Assembly (NCBI RefSeq): GCF_029227915.1
Contig: NC_079883.1
Location: forward strand, 30,382,001-30,446,000
Direction: 5' to 3'
Length of the DNA: 64,000 bases
Source: Hydractinia symbiolongicarpus
Lineage: Eukaryota; Cnidaria; Hydrozoa; Anthoathecata; Hydractiniidae
The notes below the pieces were generated by a model. It was not told the origin of the DNA and ran no database searches. It saw only the letters and a program-made list of their open reading frames with translations. Below are positions 11,879 through 25,420 of this stretch, piece after piece. A program made the position numbers and the translations under genes. How positions within the stretch are numbered: the first letter of the stretch is position 1; each line of letters starts with the position of its first letter.

Positions 11879-13900
11879 ACTACAAGTCTCATGCGTTTTA
11901 GTGGTAAAAAAAAAATTTAAAAAATCGTTCGGGAAATAAGTTTACTCCCTGGGTACTTTCTTTGTATACATTCGACTATACGGGCCAAGCCCGGGATTTA
12001 CGGGAAATTGCGGGATTTCGTTTGCCGGCGATTAAACTTCTTTTATTCAGCGTCTCATCACAAATGAAAACATTTTTAAAAACTACAAGTCTCATGGGCT
12101 TTAGTGGTGAAATAATAATTTAAAAAATCGTTCGGGAAATGAGTTTACTCCCTGGGTACTTTCTTTGTATACTTTTGATTATACGGGCCGAGTCCGCGGT
12201 TTACGGGAAATGGCGGGTTTTCCTTGTGCCGGCGATTAAACTTCTTTTATTCAGCGTCTCATCAAAAATGAAAACATTTTTGAAAACTACAAGTCTCATA
12301 CGTTTTAGTGGTGAAAAGATAATTTAAAAAATCGTTTTGGAGATGAGTTTACTCACAGGGTACTTTCTTTGTATACATTCGACTATACGGGCCAAGCCCG
12401 GGATTTACGGGAAATCGCGGGTTTTCGCTTGCCGGCGATTAAACCACTTTTATTAAGCGTCTCATCAAAAATGAAAACATTACAACTACAAGTCTCATGC
12501 GTTTTAGTGGTGAAAAAATAAATTAAAAAATCGTTCGAGAAATGAGTTTACTCCATGGGTACTTTCTTTGTATACTTTTGACTATACGGGCCAAGCCCGG
12601 GATTTACGGGAAATCGCGGGTTTTCGTTTGCCGGCGATTAAACTTCTTTTATTCAGCGTCTCATCAAAAATGAAAACATTTTTGAAAACTACAAGTCCTA
12701 TGCGTTTTAGTGGTGAAAAAATATATTAAAAAATCGTTCTGGAAGTGAGTTTACTCACAAGGTACTTTCTTTGTATACATTCTACTATACGGGCCAAGCC
12801 CGGGATTTACGGGAAATTGCGGGTTTTCGTTTGCCGGCGATTAAACCTCTTTCATTAAGCGTCTCATCAAAAATAAAAACATTTTTGAAAACTACAAGTC
12901 TCATGCGTTTTAGTGTTAAAAAAAAAATTTAAAAAATCGTTTGGGAAATGAGTTTACTCCCTGGGTACTTTCTTTGTATACTTTTGACTATACGGGCCGA
13001 GTCCGGGATTTACGGGAAATCGCAGGTTTTCATTTGCCGGCGATTAAACTTCTTTCATTAAGCGTCTCATCAAAAATGAAAACATTTTTGAAAACTGCAA
13101 GTCTCATGCGTTTTAGTGGTGAAAAGATAATTTAAAAAATCGTTTTGGAAATGAGTTTACTCAAAGGGTACTTTCTTTGTATACATTCGACTGTACGGGC
13201 CAAGCCCGGGATTTACGGGAAATCGCGGGTTTTCTTTTGCCGGCGATTAAACCACTTTTATTCAGCGTCTCATCAAAAATGAAAACATTTTTTAAAACTA
13301 CAAGTCTCATGCGTTTTAGTGGTAAAAAAAAAATTTAAAAAATCGTTCGGGAAATAAGTTTACTCCCTGGGTACTTTCTTTGTATACATTCGACTATACG
13401 GGCCAAGCCCGGGATTTACGGGAAACCGCGGGATTTCGTTTGTCGGCGATTAAACTTCTTTTATTCAGCGTCTCATCACAAATGAAAACATTTTTAAAAA
13501 CTACAAATCTCATGGGCTTTAGTGGTGAAATAATAATTTAAAAAATCGTTCGGGAAATGAGTTTACTCCCTGGGTACTTTCTTTGTATACTTTTGATTAT
13601 ACGGGCCGAGTCCGCGGTTTACGGGAAATGGCGGGTTTTCCTTGTGCCGGCGATTAAACTTCTTTTATTCAGCGTCTCATCAAAAATGAAAACATTTTTG
13701 AAAACTACAAGTCTCATACGTTTTAGTGGTGAAAAGATAATTTAAAAAATCGTTTTGGAGATGAGTTTACTCACAGGGTACTTTCTTTGCATACATTCGA
13801 CTATACGGGCCAAGCCCGGGATTTACGGGAAATCGCGGGTTTTCGCTTGCCGGCGATTAAACCACCTTTATTAAGCGTCTCATCAAAAATGAAAACATTT
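11064..13900 (+). repeat. Tandem pair of a 7-monomer repeat (1,418 bp)
   Basis: Copy 1 is about 11064-12481 and copy 2 about 12482-13900. The offset of 1,418 is seven units less three bases. Strong marks are TCCGCGGTTTACGGG with TTTTCCTTGTGCC (12193 and 13611) and CTCATACGTTTTAG (about 12295 and 13713). At the boundary a monomer has lost about nine bases: GAAAACATTACAACTAC near 12472 replaces GAAAACATTTTTGAAAACTAC. That deletion may mark the exchange point. Confidence 0.8.
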
Positions 13901-14296
13901 CTGAAAACTACAAGTCTCATGCGTTTTAGTGGTGAAAAAATAATTTAAAAAATCGTTCGGGAAATGAGTTTACTCCCTGGGTACTTTCTTTGTATACTTT
14001 TGACTATACGGGCCGAGTCCGGGATTTACGGGAAATCGCGGGTTTTCGTTTGCCGGCGATTAAACTTCTTTTATTCAGCGTCTCATCAAAAATGAAAACA
14101 TTTCTGAAAACTACAAGTCTCATGCGTTTTAGTGGTGAAAAAATAATTTAAAAAATCGTTCGGGAAATGAGTTTACTCCCTGGGTACTTTCTTTGTATAC
14201 TTTTGACTATACGGGCCGAGTCCGGGATTTACGGGAAATCGCGGGTTTTCGTTTGCCGGCGATTAAACTTCTTTTATTCAGCGTCTCATCAAAAAT
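13891..14296 (+). repeat. Single-monomer tandem duplication (2 x 203 bp)
   Basis: The unit at about 13891-14093 is repeated at 14094-14296, sharing the unusual GAAAACATTTCTGAAAAC word (13891 and 14094) and the same barcode. I noticed no difference between the copies apart from the edges. This is the smallest amplification step visible and shows that exchange one unit out of register also occurs. Confidence 0.75.
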
Positions 14297-15420
14297 GAAA
14301 ACATTTTTAAAAACTACAAGTCTCATGGGCTTTAGTGGTGAAATAATAATTTAAAAAATCGTTTGGGAAATGAGTTTACTCCCTGGGTACTTTCTTTGTA
14401 TACTTTTGACTATACGGGCCGAGCCCGGGATTTACGGGAAATCGCGGATTTCGTTTGCCGGCGATTAAACCTCTTTCATTAAGCGTCTCATCAAAAATGA
14501 AAAAATTTTTGAAAACTGCAAGTCTCATGCGTTTTAGTGGTGAAAAAATAATTTAAAAAATCGTTTTGGAAGTGAGTTAACTCACAGGGTACTTTTTTTG
14601 TATACATTCGACTATACGGACTAAGCCCGGGATTTACGGGAAATCGCGGGTTTTCTTTTGCCGGCGATTAAACCACTTTTATTCAGCGTCTCATCAAAAA
14701 TGAAAACATTTTTGAAAACTACAAGTCTCATGCGTTTTAGTGGTAAAAAAAATATTTAAAAAATCGTTCGGGAAATGAGTTTACTCCCTGGGTACTTTCT
14801 TTGTATACATTCGGCTATACGGGCCAAGCCCGGGATTTACGGGAAATCGCGGATTTCGTTTGCCGGCGATTAAACCTCTTTCATTAAGAGTCTCATCAAA
14901 AATGAAAAATTTTTTGAAAACTGCAAGTCTCATGCGTTTTAGTGGTGAAAAGATATATTAAAAAATCGTTTTGGAAATGAGTTTACTCACAGGGTACTTT
15001 CTTTGTATACATTCGACTATACGGGCCAAGCCCGGGATTGACGGAAAATCGCGGGTTTTCTTTTGCCGGCGATTAAACCTCTTTCATTAAGCGTCTCATC
15101 AAAAATGAAAACATTTTTGAAAACTACAAGTCTCATGCGTTTTAGTGGTAAAAAAAAAATTTAAGAAAATCGTTCGGGAAATGAGTTTACTCCCTGGGTA
15201 CTTTCTTTGTATACATTCGACCATACCGGCCAAGCCCGGAATTTACGGGAAATCGCGGGATTTCGTTTGCCGGCGAGTAAACCTCTTTCATTAAGCGTCT
15301 CATCAAAAATGAAAACATTTTTGAAAACTGCAAGTCTCATGCGTTTTAGTGGTGAAAAAATAATTTAAAAAATCGTTTTGGAAATGAGTTTACTCACAGG
15401 GTGCTTTCTTTGTATACATT

Positions 15421-16634
15421 CGACTATACGGGCCAAGCCCAGGATTTACGGGAAATCGCGGATTTTCGTTTGCCGGCGATTAAACCACTTTCATTAAGCG
15501 TCTCATCAAAAATGAAAACATTTCTGAAAACTACAAGTCTCATGCGTTTTAGTGGTGAAAAAATAATTTAAAAAATCGTTCGGGAAATGAGTTTACTCCC
15601 TGGGTACTTTCTTTGTATACTTTTGACTATACGGGATGAGTCCGGATTTACGGCAAGTCGCGGGTTTTCGTTTGCCGGCGATTAAACTTCTCTTATTCAG
15701 CGTCTCATCAAAAATGAAAACATTTTTAAAAACTACAAGTCTCATGGCCTTTAGTGGTGGAATAATAATTTAAAAAATCGTTCGGGAAATGAGTTTACTC
15801 CCTGGGTACTTTCTTTGTATACTTTTGACTATACGGGCCGAGTCCGGATTTACGGGAAGTCGTGGGTTTTCGTTTTCCGACGATTAAACTTGTTTTATTC
15901 AGCGTCTCATCAAAAATGAAAACATTTTTAAAAACTACAAGTCTCATGGGCTTTAGTGGTGAAATAATAATTTAAAAAATCGTTCGGGAAATGACTTTAC
16001 ACCCTGGGTACTTTCTTTGTATACTTTTGACTATACGGGCCAAGCCCAGGATTTACGGGAAATCGCGGATTTTCGTTTGCCGGCGATTAAACCACTTTCA
16101 TTAAGCGTCTCATCAAAAATGAAAACATTTCTGAAAACTACAAGTCTCATGCGTTTTAGTGGTGAAAAAATAATTTAAAAAATCGTTCGGGAAATGAGTT
16201 TACTCCCTGGGTACTTTCTTTGTATACTTTTGACTATACGGGATGAGTCCGGATTTACGGCAAGTCGCGGGTTTTCGTTTGCCGGCGATTAAACTTCTCT
16301 TATTCAGCGTCTCATCAAAAATGAAAACATTTTTAAAAACTACAAGTCTCATGGCCTTTAGTGGTGGAATAATAATTTAAAAAATCGTTCGGGAAATGAG
16401 TTTACTCCCTGGGTACTTTCTTTGTATACTTTTGACTATACGGGCCGAGTCCGGATTTACGGGAAGTCGTGGGTTTTCGTTTTCCGACGATTAAACTTGT
16501 TTTATTCAGCGTCTCATCAAAAATGAAAACATTTTTAAAAACTACAAGTCTCATGGGCTTTAGTGGTGAAATAATAATTTAAAAAATCGTTCGGGAAATG
16601 ACTTTACACCCTGGGTACTTTCTTTGTATACTTT
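15421..16634 (+). repeat. Tandem pair of a 3-monomer repeat (607 bp)
   Basis: Copy 1 is about 15421-16027 and copy 2 about 16028-16634. Shared marks are GGGCCAAGCCCAGG (15431 and 16038), ACGGGATGAGTCCGG (15631 and 16238), ACGGCAAGTCGCGGG, and CATGGCCTTTAGTGGTGG. The 607-bp length, two short of 609, reflects one-base losses in TCCGGATTTAC, where the parental state is TCCGGGATTTAC. The related block at 25.7-27.4 kb has only one copy of this trimer. Confidence 0.8.
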
Positions 16635-17812
16635 TGACTATACGGGCCGAGTCTGGGATTTACGGGAAGTTGTGGGTTTTCGTTTGCCGGCGATTAAACT
16701 TCTCTTATTCAGCGTCTCATCAAAAATGAAAACATTTTTAAAAACTACAAGTCTCATGGCCTTTAGTGGTGGAATAATAATTTAAAAAATCGTTCGGGAA
16801 ATGAGTTTACTCCCTGGGTACTTTCTTTGTATACTTTTGACTATACGGGCCGAGTCCGGATTTACGGGAAGTCGTGGGTTCTCGTTTTCCGGCGATTAAA
16901 CTTGTTTTATTCAGCGTCTCATCAAAAATGAAAACATTTTTAAAAACTACAAGTCTCATGGGCTTTAGTGGTGAAATAATAATTTAAAAAATCGTTCGGG
17001 AAATGATTTTTTACCCTGGGTACTTTCTTTGTATACTTTTGACTATACGGGCCGAGTCCGGGATTTACGGGAAGTTGTGGGTTTTCGTTTGCCGGCGATT
17101 AAATTTCTTTTATTCAGCGTCTCATTAAAAATGAAAACATTTTTAAAAACTACAAGTCTCATGGGCTTTAGTGGTGAAATAATAATTTAAAAAATCGTTC
17201 GGGAAATGACTTTACACCCTGGGTACTTTCTTTGTATGCTTTTGACTATACGGGCCGAGTCCAGGATTTACGGGAAATCGCGGATTTTCGTTTGCCGGCG
17301 ATTAAACCACTTTCATTAAGCGTCTCATCAAAAATGAAAACATTTCTGAAAACTACAAGTCTCATGCGTTTTAGTGGTGAAAAAATAATTTAAAAAATCA
17401 TTCGGGAAATGAGTTTACTCCCTGGGTACTTTCTTTGTATACTTTTGACTATACGGGCTGAGTCCGGATTTACGGCAAGTCGCGGGTTTTCGTTTGCCTG
17501 CGATTAATCCTCTTTTAATAAGCGTCTCATCAAAAATGAAAACATTTTTGAAAACTACAAGTCTCATGCGTTTTAGTGGTAAAAAAAATATTTAAAAAAT
17601 CGTTCGGGAAATGAGTTTACTCCCTGGGTACTTTCTTTGTATACATTCACCTATACGGGCCAAGCCCGGGATTTACGGGAAATCGCGGATTTCGTTTGCC
17701 GGCGATTAAACCTCTTTCATTAAGCGTCTCATCAAAAATGAAAAAATTTTTGAAAACTGCAAGTCTCATGCGTTTTAGTGGTGAAAAAATAATTTAAAAA
17801 ATCGTTTTGGAA

Positions 17813-17826
17813 GTGAGTTAACTCAC
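17813..17826. other. Perfect 14-bp palindrome GTGAGTTAACTCAC (example)
   Basis: The 14 bases equal their own reverse complement. I found 13 copies, starting at 14572, 17813, 18218, 19232, 19637, 20447, 21257, 22472, 22877, 23891, 24296, 25106 and 25511, all inside the 14.5-25.5 kb domain. Other type B monomers read GTGAGTTTACTCAC or ATGAGTTTACTCAC, with the centre not self-complementary. The same monomers also share a longer T run before GTATAC, and GGACTAAGCCC, so they form one family. Confidence 0.85.
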
Positions 17827-19571
17827 AGGGTACTTTTTTTGTATACATTCGACTATACGGACTAAGCCCGGGATTTACGGGAAATCGCGGGTTTTCGTTT
17901 GCCGGCGATTAAACCACTTTTATTCAGCGTCTCATCAAAAATGAAAACATTTGTGAAAACTACAAGTCTCATGCGTTTTAGTGGTAAAAAAAATATTTAA
18001 AAAATCGTATGGGAAATGAGTTTACTCCCTGGGTACTTTCTTTGTATACATTCGACTATACGGGCCAAGCCCGGGATTTACGGGAAATCGCGGATTTCGT
18101 TTGCCGGCGATTAAACCTCTTTCATTAAGCGTCTCATCAAAAATGAAAAAATTTTTGAAAACTGCAAGTCTCATGCGTTTTAGTGGTGAAAAAATAATTT
18201 AAAAAATCGTTTTGGAAGTGAGTTAACTCACAGGGTACTTTTTTTGTATACATTCGACTATACGGACTAAGCCCGGGATTTACGGGAAATCGCGGGTTTT
18301 CTTTTGCCGGCGATTAAACCACTTTTATTCAGCGTCTCATCAAAAATGAAAACATTTTTGAAAACTACAAGTCTCATGCGTTTTAGTGGTAAAAAAAATA
18401 TTTAAAAAATCGTTCGGGAAATGAGTTTACTCCCTGGGTACTTTCTTTGTATACATTCGACTATACGGGCCAAGCCCGGGATTTACGGGAAATCGCGGAT
18501 TTCGTTTGCCGGCGATTAAACCTCTTTCATTAAGAGTCTCATCAAAAATGAAAAAATTTTTGAAAACTGCAAGTCTCATGCGTTTTAGTGGTGAAAAGAT
18601 ATATTAAAAAATCGTTTTGGAAATGAGTTTACTCACAGGGTACTTTCTTTGTATACATTCGACTATACGGGCCAAGCCCGGGATTGACGGAAAATCGCGG
18701 GTTTTCTTTTGCCGGCGATTAAACCTCTTTCATTAAGCGTCTCATCAAAAATGAAAACATTTTTGAAAACTACAAGTCTCATGCGTTTTAGTGGTAAAAA
18801 AAAAATTTAAGAAAATCGTTCGGGAAATGAGTTTACTCCCTGGGTACTTTCTTTGTATACATTCGACCATACCGGCCAAGCCCGGAATTTACGGGAAATC
18901 GCGGGATTTCGTTTGCCTGCGATTAATCCTCTTTTATTAAGCGTCTCATCAAAAATGAAAACATTTTTGAAAACTACAAGTCTCATGCGTTTTAGTGGTA
19001 AAAAAAATATTTAAAAAATCGTTCGGGAAATGAGTTTACTCCCTGGGTACTTTCTTTGTATACATTCACCTATACGGGCCAAGCCCGGGATTTACGGGAA
19101 ATCGCGGATTTCGTTTGCCGGCGATTAAACCTCTTTCATTAAGCGTCTCATCAAAAATGAAAAAATTTTTGAAAACTGCAAGTCTCATGCGTTTTAGTGG
19201 TAAAAAAATAATTTAAAAAATCGTTTTGGAAGTGAGTTAACTCACAGTGTACTTTTTTTGTATACATTCGACTATACGGACTAAGCCCGGGATTTACGGG
19301 AAATCGCGGGTTTTCGTTTGCCGGCGATTAAACCACTTTTATTCAGCGTCTCATCAAAAATGAAAACATTTGTGAAAACTACAAGTCTCATGCGTTTTAG
19401 TGGTAAAAAAAATATTTAAAAAATCGTTCGGGAAATGAGTTTACTCCCTGGGTACTTTCTTTGTATACATTCGACTATACGGGCCAAGCCCGGGATTTAC
19501 GGGAAATCGCGGATTTCGTTTGCCGGCGATTAAACCTCTTTCATTAAGCGTCTCATCAAAAATGAAAAATT

Positions 19572-21191
19572 TTTTGAAAACTGCAAGTCTCATGCGTTTT
19601 AGTGGTGAAAAAATAATTTAAAAAATCGTTTTGGAAGTGAGTTAACTCACAGGGTACTTTTTTTGTATACATTCGACTATACGGACTAAGCCCGGGATTT
19701 ACGGGAAATCGCGGGTTTTCTTTTGCCGGCGATTAAACCACTTTTATTCAGCGTCTCATCAAAAATGAAAACATTTTTGAAAACTACAAGTCTCATGCGT
19801 TTTAGTGGTAAAAAAAATATTTAAAAAATCGTTCGGGAAATGAGTTTACTCCCTGGGTACTTTCTTTGTATACATTCGACTATACGGGCCAAGCCCGGGA
19901 TTTACGGGAAATCGCGGATTTTCGTTTGCCGGCGATTAAACCACTTTCATTAAGCGTCTCATCAAAAATGAAAACATTTCTGAAAACTACAAGTCTCATG
20001 CGTTTTAGTGGTGAAAAAATAATTTAAAAAATCATTCGGGAAATGAGTTTACTCCCTGGGTACTTTCTTTGTATACTTTTGACTATACGGGCTGAGTCCG
20101 GATTTACGGCAAGTCGCGGGTTTTCGTTTGCCTGCGATTAATCCTCTTTTAATAAGCGTCTCATCAAAAATGAAAACATTTTTGAAAACTACAAGTCTCA
20201 TGCGTTTTAGTGGTAAAAAAAATATTTAAAAAATCGTTCGGGAAATGAGTTTACTCCCTGGGTACTTTCTTTGTATACATTCACCTATACGGGCCAAGCC
20301 CGGGATTTACGGGAAATCGCGGATTTCGTTTGCCGGCGATTAAACCTCTTTCATTAAGCGTCTCATCAAAAATGAAAAAATTTTTGAAAACTGCAAGTCT
20401 CATGCGTTTTAGTGGTGAAAAAATAATTTAAAAAATCGTTTTGGAAGTGAGTTAACTCACAGGGTACTTTTTTTGTATACATTCGACTATACGGACTAAG
20501 CCCGGGATTTACGGGAAATCGCGGGTTTTCTTTTGCCGGCGATTAAACCACTTTTATTCAGCGTCTCATCAAAAATGAAAACATTTTTGAAAACTACAAG
20601 TCTCATGCGTTTTAGTGGTAAAAAAAATATTTAAAAAATCGTTCGGGAAATGAGTTTACTCCCTGGGTACTTTCTTTGTATACATTCGACTATACGGGCC
20701 AAGCCCGGGATTTACGGGAAATCGCGGATTTTCGTTTGCCGGCGATTAAACCACTTTCATTAAGCGTCTCATCAAAAATGAAAACATTTCTGAAAACTAC
20801 AAGTCTCATGCGTTTTAGTGGTGAAAAAATAATTTAAAAAATCATTCGGGAAATGAGTTTACTCCCTGGGTACTTTCTTTGTATACTTTTGACTATACGG
20901 GCTGAGTCCGGATTTACGGCAAGTCGCGGGTTTTCGTTTGCCTGCGATTAATCCTCTTTTAATAAGCGTCTCATCAAAAATGAAAACATTTTTGAAAACT
21001 ACAAGTCTCATGCGTTTTAGTGGTAAAAAAAATATTTAAAAAATCGTTCGGGAAATGAGTTTACTCCCTGGGTACTTTCTTTGTATACATTCACCTATAC
21101 GGGCCAAGCCCGGGATTTACGGGAAATCGCGGATTTCGTTTGCCGGCGATTAAACCTCTTTCATTAAGCGTCTCATCAAAAATGAAAAAAT
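19572..21191 (+). repeat. Internal 4-monomer tandem pair (810 bp) in copy 1
   Basis: Copies are about 19572-20381 and 20382-21191, with similarity continuing to about 21340. Marks at the 810-bp offset are AAGCCCGGGATTTAC before ATCGCGGATTTTCG (19891 and 20701), CGGGCTGAGTCC (20088 and 20898) and the palindromes at 19637, 20447 and 21257. The corresponding part of the next large copy contains this block only once. Confidence 0.8.
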
Positions 21192-21571
21192 TTTTGAAAA
21201 CTGCAAGTCTCATGCGTTTTAGTGGTGAAAAAATAATTTAAAAAATCGTTTTGGAAGTGAGTTAACTCACAGGGTACTTTTTTTGTATACATTCGACTAT
21301 ACGGACTAAGCCCGGGATTTACGGGAAATCGCGGGTTTTCGTTTGCCGGCGATTAAACCACTTTTATTCAGCGTCTCATCAAAAATGAAAACATTTGTGA
21401 AAACTACAAGTCTCATGCGTTTTAGTGGTAAAAAAAATATTTAAAAAATCGTTCGGGAAATGAGTTTACTCCCTGGGTACTTTCTTTGTATACATTCGAC
21501 TATACGGGCCAAGCCCGGGATTTACGGGAAATCGCGGATTTCGTTTGCCGGCGATTAAACCTCTTTCATTA

Positions 21572-24500
21572 AGCGTCTCATCAAAAATGAAAACATTTTT
21601 AAAAACTACAAGTCTCATGGGCTTTAGTGGTGAAATAATAATTTAAAAAATCGTTCGGGAAATGATTTTTTACCCTGGGTACTTTCTTTGTATACTTTTG
21701 ACTATACGGGCCGAGTCCGGGATTTACGGGAAGTTGTGGGTTTTCGTTTGCCGGCGATTAAATTTCTTTTATTCAGCGTCTCATTAAAAATGAAAACATT
21801 TTTAAAAACTACAAGTCTCATGGGCTTTAGTGGTGAAATAATAATTTAAAAAATCGTTCGGGAAATGACTTTACACCCTGGGTACTTTCTTTGTATGCTT
21901 TTGACTATACGGGCCGAGTCCAGGATTTACGGGAAATCGCGGATTTTCGTTTGCCGGCGATTAAACCACTTTCATTAAGCGTCTCATCAAAAATGAAAAC
22001 ATTTCTGAAAACTACAAGTCTCATGCGTTTTAGTGGTGAAAAAATAATTTAAAAAATCATTCGGGAAATGAGTTTACTCCCTGGGTACTTTCTTTGTATA
22101 CTTTTGACTATACGGGCTGAGTCCGGATTTACGGCAAGTCGCGGGTTTTCGTTTGCCTGCGATTAATCCTCTTTTAATAAGCGTCTCATCAAAAATGAAA
22201 ACATTTTTGAAAACTACAAGTCTCATGCGTTTTAGTGGTAAAAAAAATATTTAAAAAATCGTTCGGGAAATGAGTTTACTCCCTGGGTACTTTCTTTGTA
22301 TACATTCACCTATACGGGCCAAGCCCGGGATTTACGGGAAATCGCGGATTTCGTTTGCCGGCGATTAAACCTCTTTCATTAAGCGTCTCATCAAAAATGA
22401 AAAAATTTTTGAAAACTGCAAGTCTCATGCGTTTTAGTGGTGAAAAAATAATTTAAAAAATCGTTTTGGAAGTGAGTTAACTCACAGGGTACTTTTTTTG
22501 TATACATTCGACTATACGGACTAAGCCCGGGATTTACGGGAAATCGCGGGTTTTCGTTTGCCGGCGATTAAACCACTTTTATTCAGCGTCTCATCAAAAA
22601 TGAAAACATTTGTGAAAACTACAAGTCTCATGCGTTTTAGTGGTAAAAAAAATATTTAAAAAATCGTATGGGAAATGAGTTTACTCCCTGGGTACTTTCT
22701 TTGTATACATTCGACTATACGGGCCAAGCCCGGGATTTACGGGAAATCGCGGATTTCGTTTGCCGGCGATTAAACCTCTTTCATTAAGCGTCTCATCAAA
22801 AATGAAAAAATTTTTGAAAACTGCAAGTCTCATGCGTTTTAGTGGTGAAAAAATAATTTAAAAAATCGTTTTGGAAGTGAGTTAACTCACAGGGTACTTT
22901 TTTTGTATACATTCGACTATACGGACTAAGCCCGGGATTTACGGGAAATCGCGGGTTTTCTTTTGCCGGCGATTAAACCACTTTTATTCAGCGTCTCATC
23001 AAAAATGAAAACATTTTTGAAAACTACAAGTCTCATGCGTTTTAGTGGTAAAAAAAATATTTAAAAAATCGTTCGGGAAATGAGTTTACTCCCTGGGTAC
23101 TTTCTTTGTATACATTCGACTATACGGGCCAAGCCCGGGATTTACGGGAAATCGCGGATTTCGTTTGCCGGCGATTAAACCTCTTTCATTAAGAGTCTCA
23201 TCAAAAATGAAAAAATTTTTGAAAACTGCAAGTCTCATGCGTTTTAGTGGTGAAAAGATATATTAAAAAATCGTTTTGGAAATGAGTTTACTCACAGGGT
23301 ACTTTCTTTGTATACATTCGACTATACGGGCCAAGCCCGGGATTGACGGAAAATCGCGGGTTTTCTTTTGCCGGCGATTAAACCTCTTTCATTAAGCGTC
23401 TCATCAAAAATGAAAACATTTTTGAAAACTACAAGTCTCATGCGTTTTAGTGGTAAAAAAAAAATTTAAGAAAATCGTTCGGGAAATGAGTTTACTCCCT
23501 GGGTACTTTCTTTGTATACATTCGACCATACCGGCCAAGCCCGGAATTTACGGGAAATCGCGGGATTTCGTTTGCCTGCGATTAATCCTCTTTTATTAAG
23601 CGTCTCATCAAAAATGAAAACATTTTTGAAAACTACAAGTCTCATGCGTTTTAGTGGTAAAAAAAATATTTAAAAAATCGTTCGGGAAATGAGTTTACTC
23701 CCTGGGTACTTTCTTTGTATACATTCACCTATACGGGCCAAGCCCGGGATTTACGGGAAATCGCGGATTTCGTTTGCCGGCGATTAAACCTCTTTCATTA
23801 AGCGTCTCATCAAAAATGAAAAAATTTTTGAAAACTGCAAGTCTCATGCGTTTTAGTGGTAAAAAAATAATTTAAAAAATCGTTTTGGAAGTGAGTTAAC
23901 TCACAGTGTACTTTTTTTGTATACATTCGACTATACGGACTAAGCCCGGGATTTACGGGAAATCGCGGGTTTTCGTTTGCCGGCGATTAAACCACTTTTA
24001 TTCAGCGTCTCATCAAAAATGAAAACATTTGTGAAAACTACAAGTCTCATGCGTTTTAGTGGTAAAAAAAATATTTAAAAAATCGTTCGGGAAATGAGTT
24101 TACTCCCTGGGTACTTTCTTTGTATACATTCGACTATACGGGCCAAGCCCGGGATTTACGGGAAATCGCGGATTTCGTTTGCCGGCGATTAAACCTCTTT
24201 CATTAAGCGTCTCATCAAAAATGAAAAATTTTTTGAAAACTGCAAGTCTCATGCGTTTTAGTGGTGAAAAAATAATTTAAAAAATCGTTTTGGAAGTGAG
24301 TTAACTCACAGGGTACTTTTTTTGTATACATTCGACTATACGGACTAAGCCCGGGATTTACGGGAAATCGCGGGTTTTCTTTTGCCGGCGATTAAACCAC
24401 TTTTATTCAGCGTCTCATCAAAAATGAAAACATTTTTGAAAACTACAAGTCTCATGCGTTTTAGTGGTAAAAAAAATATTTAAAAAATCGTTCGGGAAAT

Positions 24501-25420
24501 GAGTTTACTCCCTGGGTACTTTCTTTGTATACATTCGACTATACGGGCCAAGCCCGGGATTTACGGGAAATCGCGGATTTTCGTTTGCCGGCGATTAAAC
24601 CACTTTCATTAAGCGTCTCATCAAAAATGAAAACATTTCTGAAAACTACAAGTCTCATGCGTTTTAGTGGTGAAAAAATAATTTAAAAAATCATTCGGGA
24701 AATGAGTTTACTCCCTGGGTACTTTCTTTGTATACTTTTGACTATACGGGCTGAGTCCGGATTTACGGCAAGTCGCGGGTTTTCGTTTGCCTGCGATTAA
24801 TCCTCTTTTAATAAGCGTCTCATCAAAAATGAAAACATTTTTGAAAACTACAAGTCTCATGCGTTTTAGTGGTAAAAAAAATATTTAAAAAATCGTTCGG
24901 GAAATGAGTTTACTCCCTGGGTACTTTCTTTGTATACATTCACCTATACGGGCCAAGCCCGGGATTTACGGGAAATCGCGGATTTCGTTTGCCGGCGATT
25001 AAACCTCTTTCATTAAGCGTCTCATCAAAAATGAAAAAATTTTTGAAAACTGCAAGTCTCATGCGTTTTAGTGGTGAAAAAATAATTTAAAAAATCGTTT
25101 TGGAAGTGAGTTAACTCACAGGGTACTTTTTTTGTATACATTCGACTATACGGACTAAGCCCGGGATTTACGGGAAATCGCGGGTTTTCGTTTGCCGGCG
25201 ATTAAACCACTTTTATTCAGCGTCTCATCAAAAATGAAAACATTTGTGAAAACTACAAGTCTCATGCGTTTTAGTGGTAAAAAAAATATTTAAAAAATCG
25301 TTCGGGAAATGAGTTTACTCCCTGGGTACTTTCTTTGTATACATTCGACTATACGGGCCAAGCCCGGGATTTACGGGAAATCGCGGATTTCGTTTGCCGG
25401 CGATTAAACCTCTTTCATTA
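21572..25420 (+). repeat. 23-monomer higher-order repeat, copy 2, shortened by 4 units (3,849 bp)
   Basis: It matches copy 1 at the 4,659-bp offset from 21572 to about 25190. There the ACGGACTAAGCCC unit reads TTTTCGTTTGCC instead of TTTTCTTTTGCC, and from this point the match is to the sequence 3,849 bp upstream. The difference, 810 bp, equals one copy of the internal 4-unit duplication of copy 1. So either copy 2 lost one 810-bp block or copy 1 gained it after the large duplication. Confidence 0.85.

Larger units (their letters stand above)
16913..21571 (+). repeat. 23-monomer higher-order repeat, copy 1 (4,659 bp)
   Basis: This block repeats directly after itself at an offset of 4,659 bp. 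Matched marks include AAATGATTTTTTACCC (17001 and 21660), CGGGCTGAGTCC (17454 and 22113, and 20088 and 24747), TTCACCTATACGGG, ACCATACCGGCC (18867 and 23526) and the GTGAGTTAACTCAC palindromes. The left limit is set near AGCGTCTC at 16913, before which the sequence no longer matches. It contains an internal 810-bp (4-unit) tandem duplication, about 19572-20381 and 20382-21191. Confidence 0.88.
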
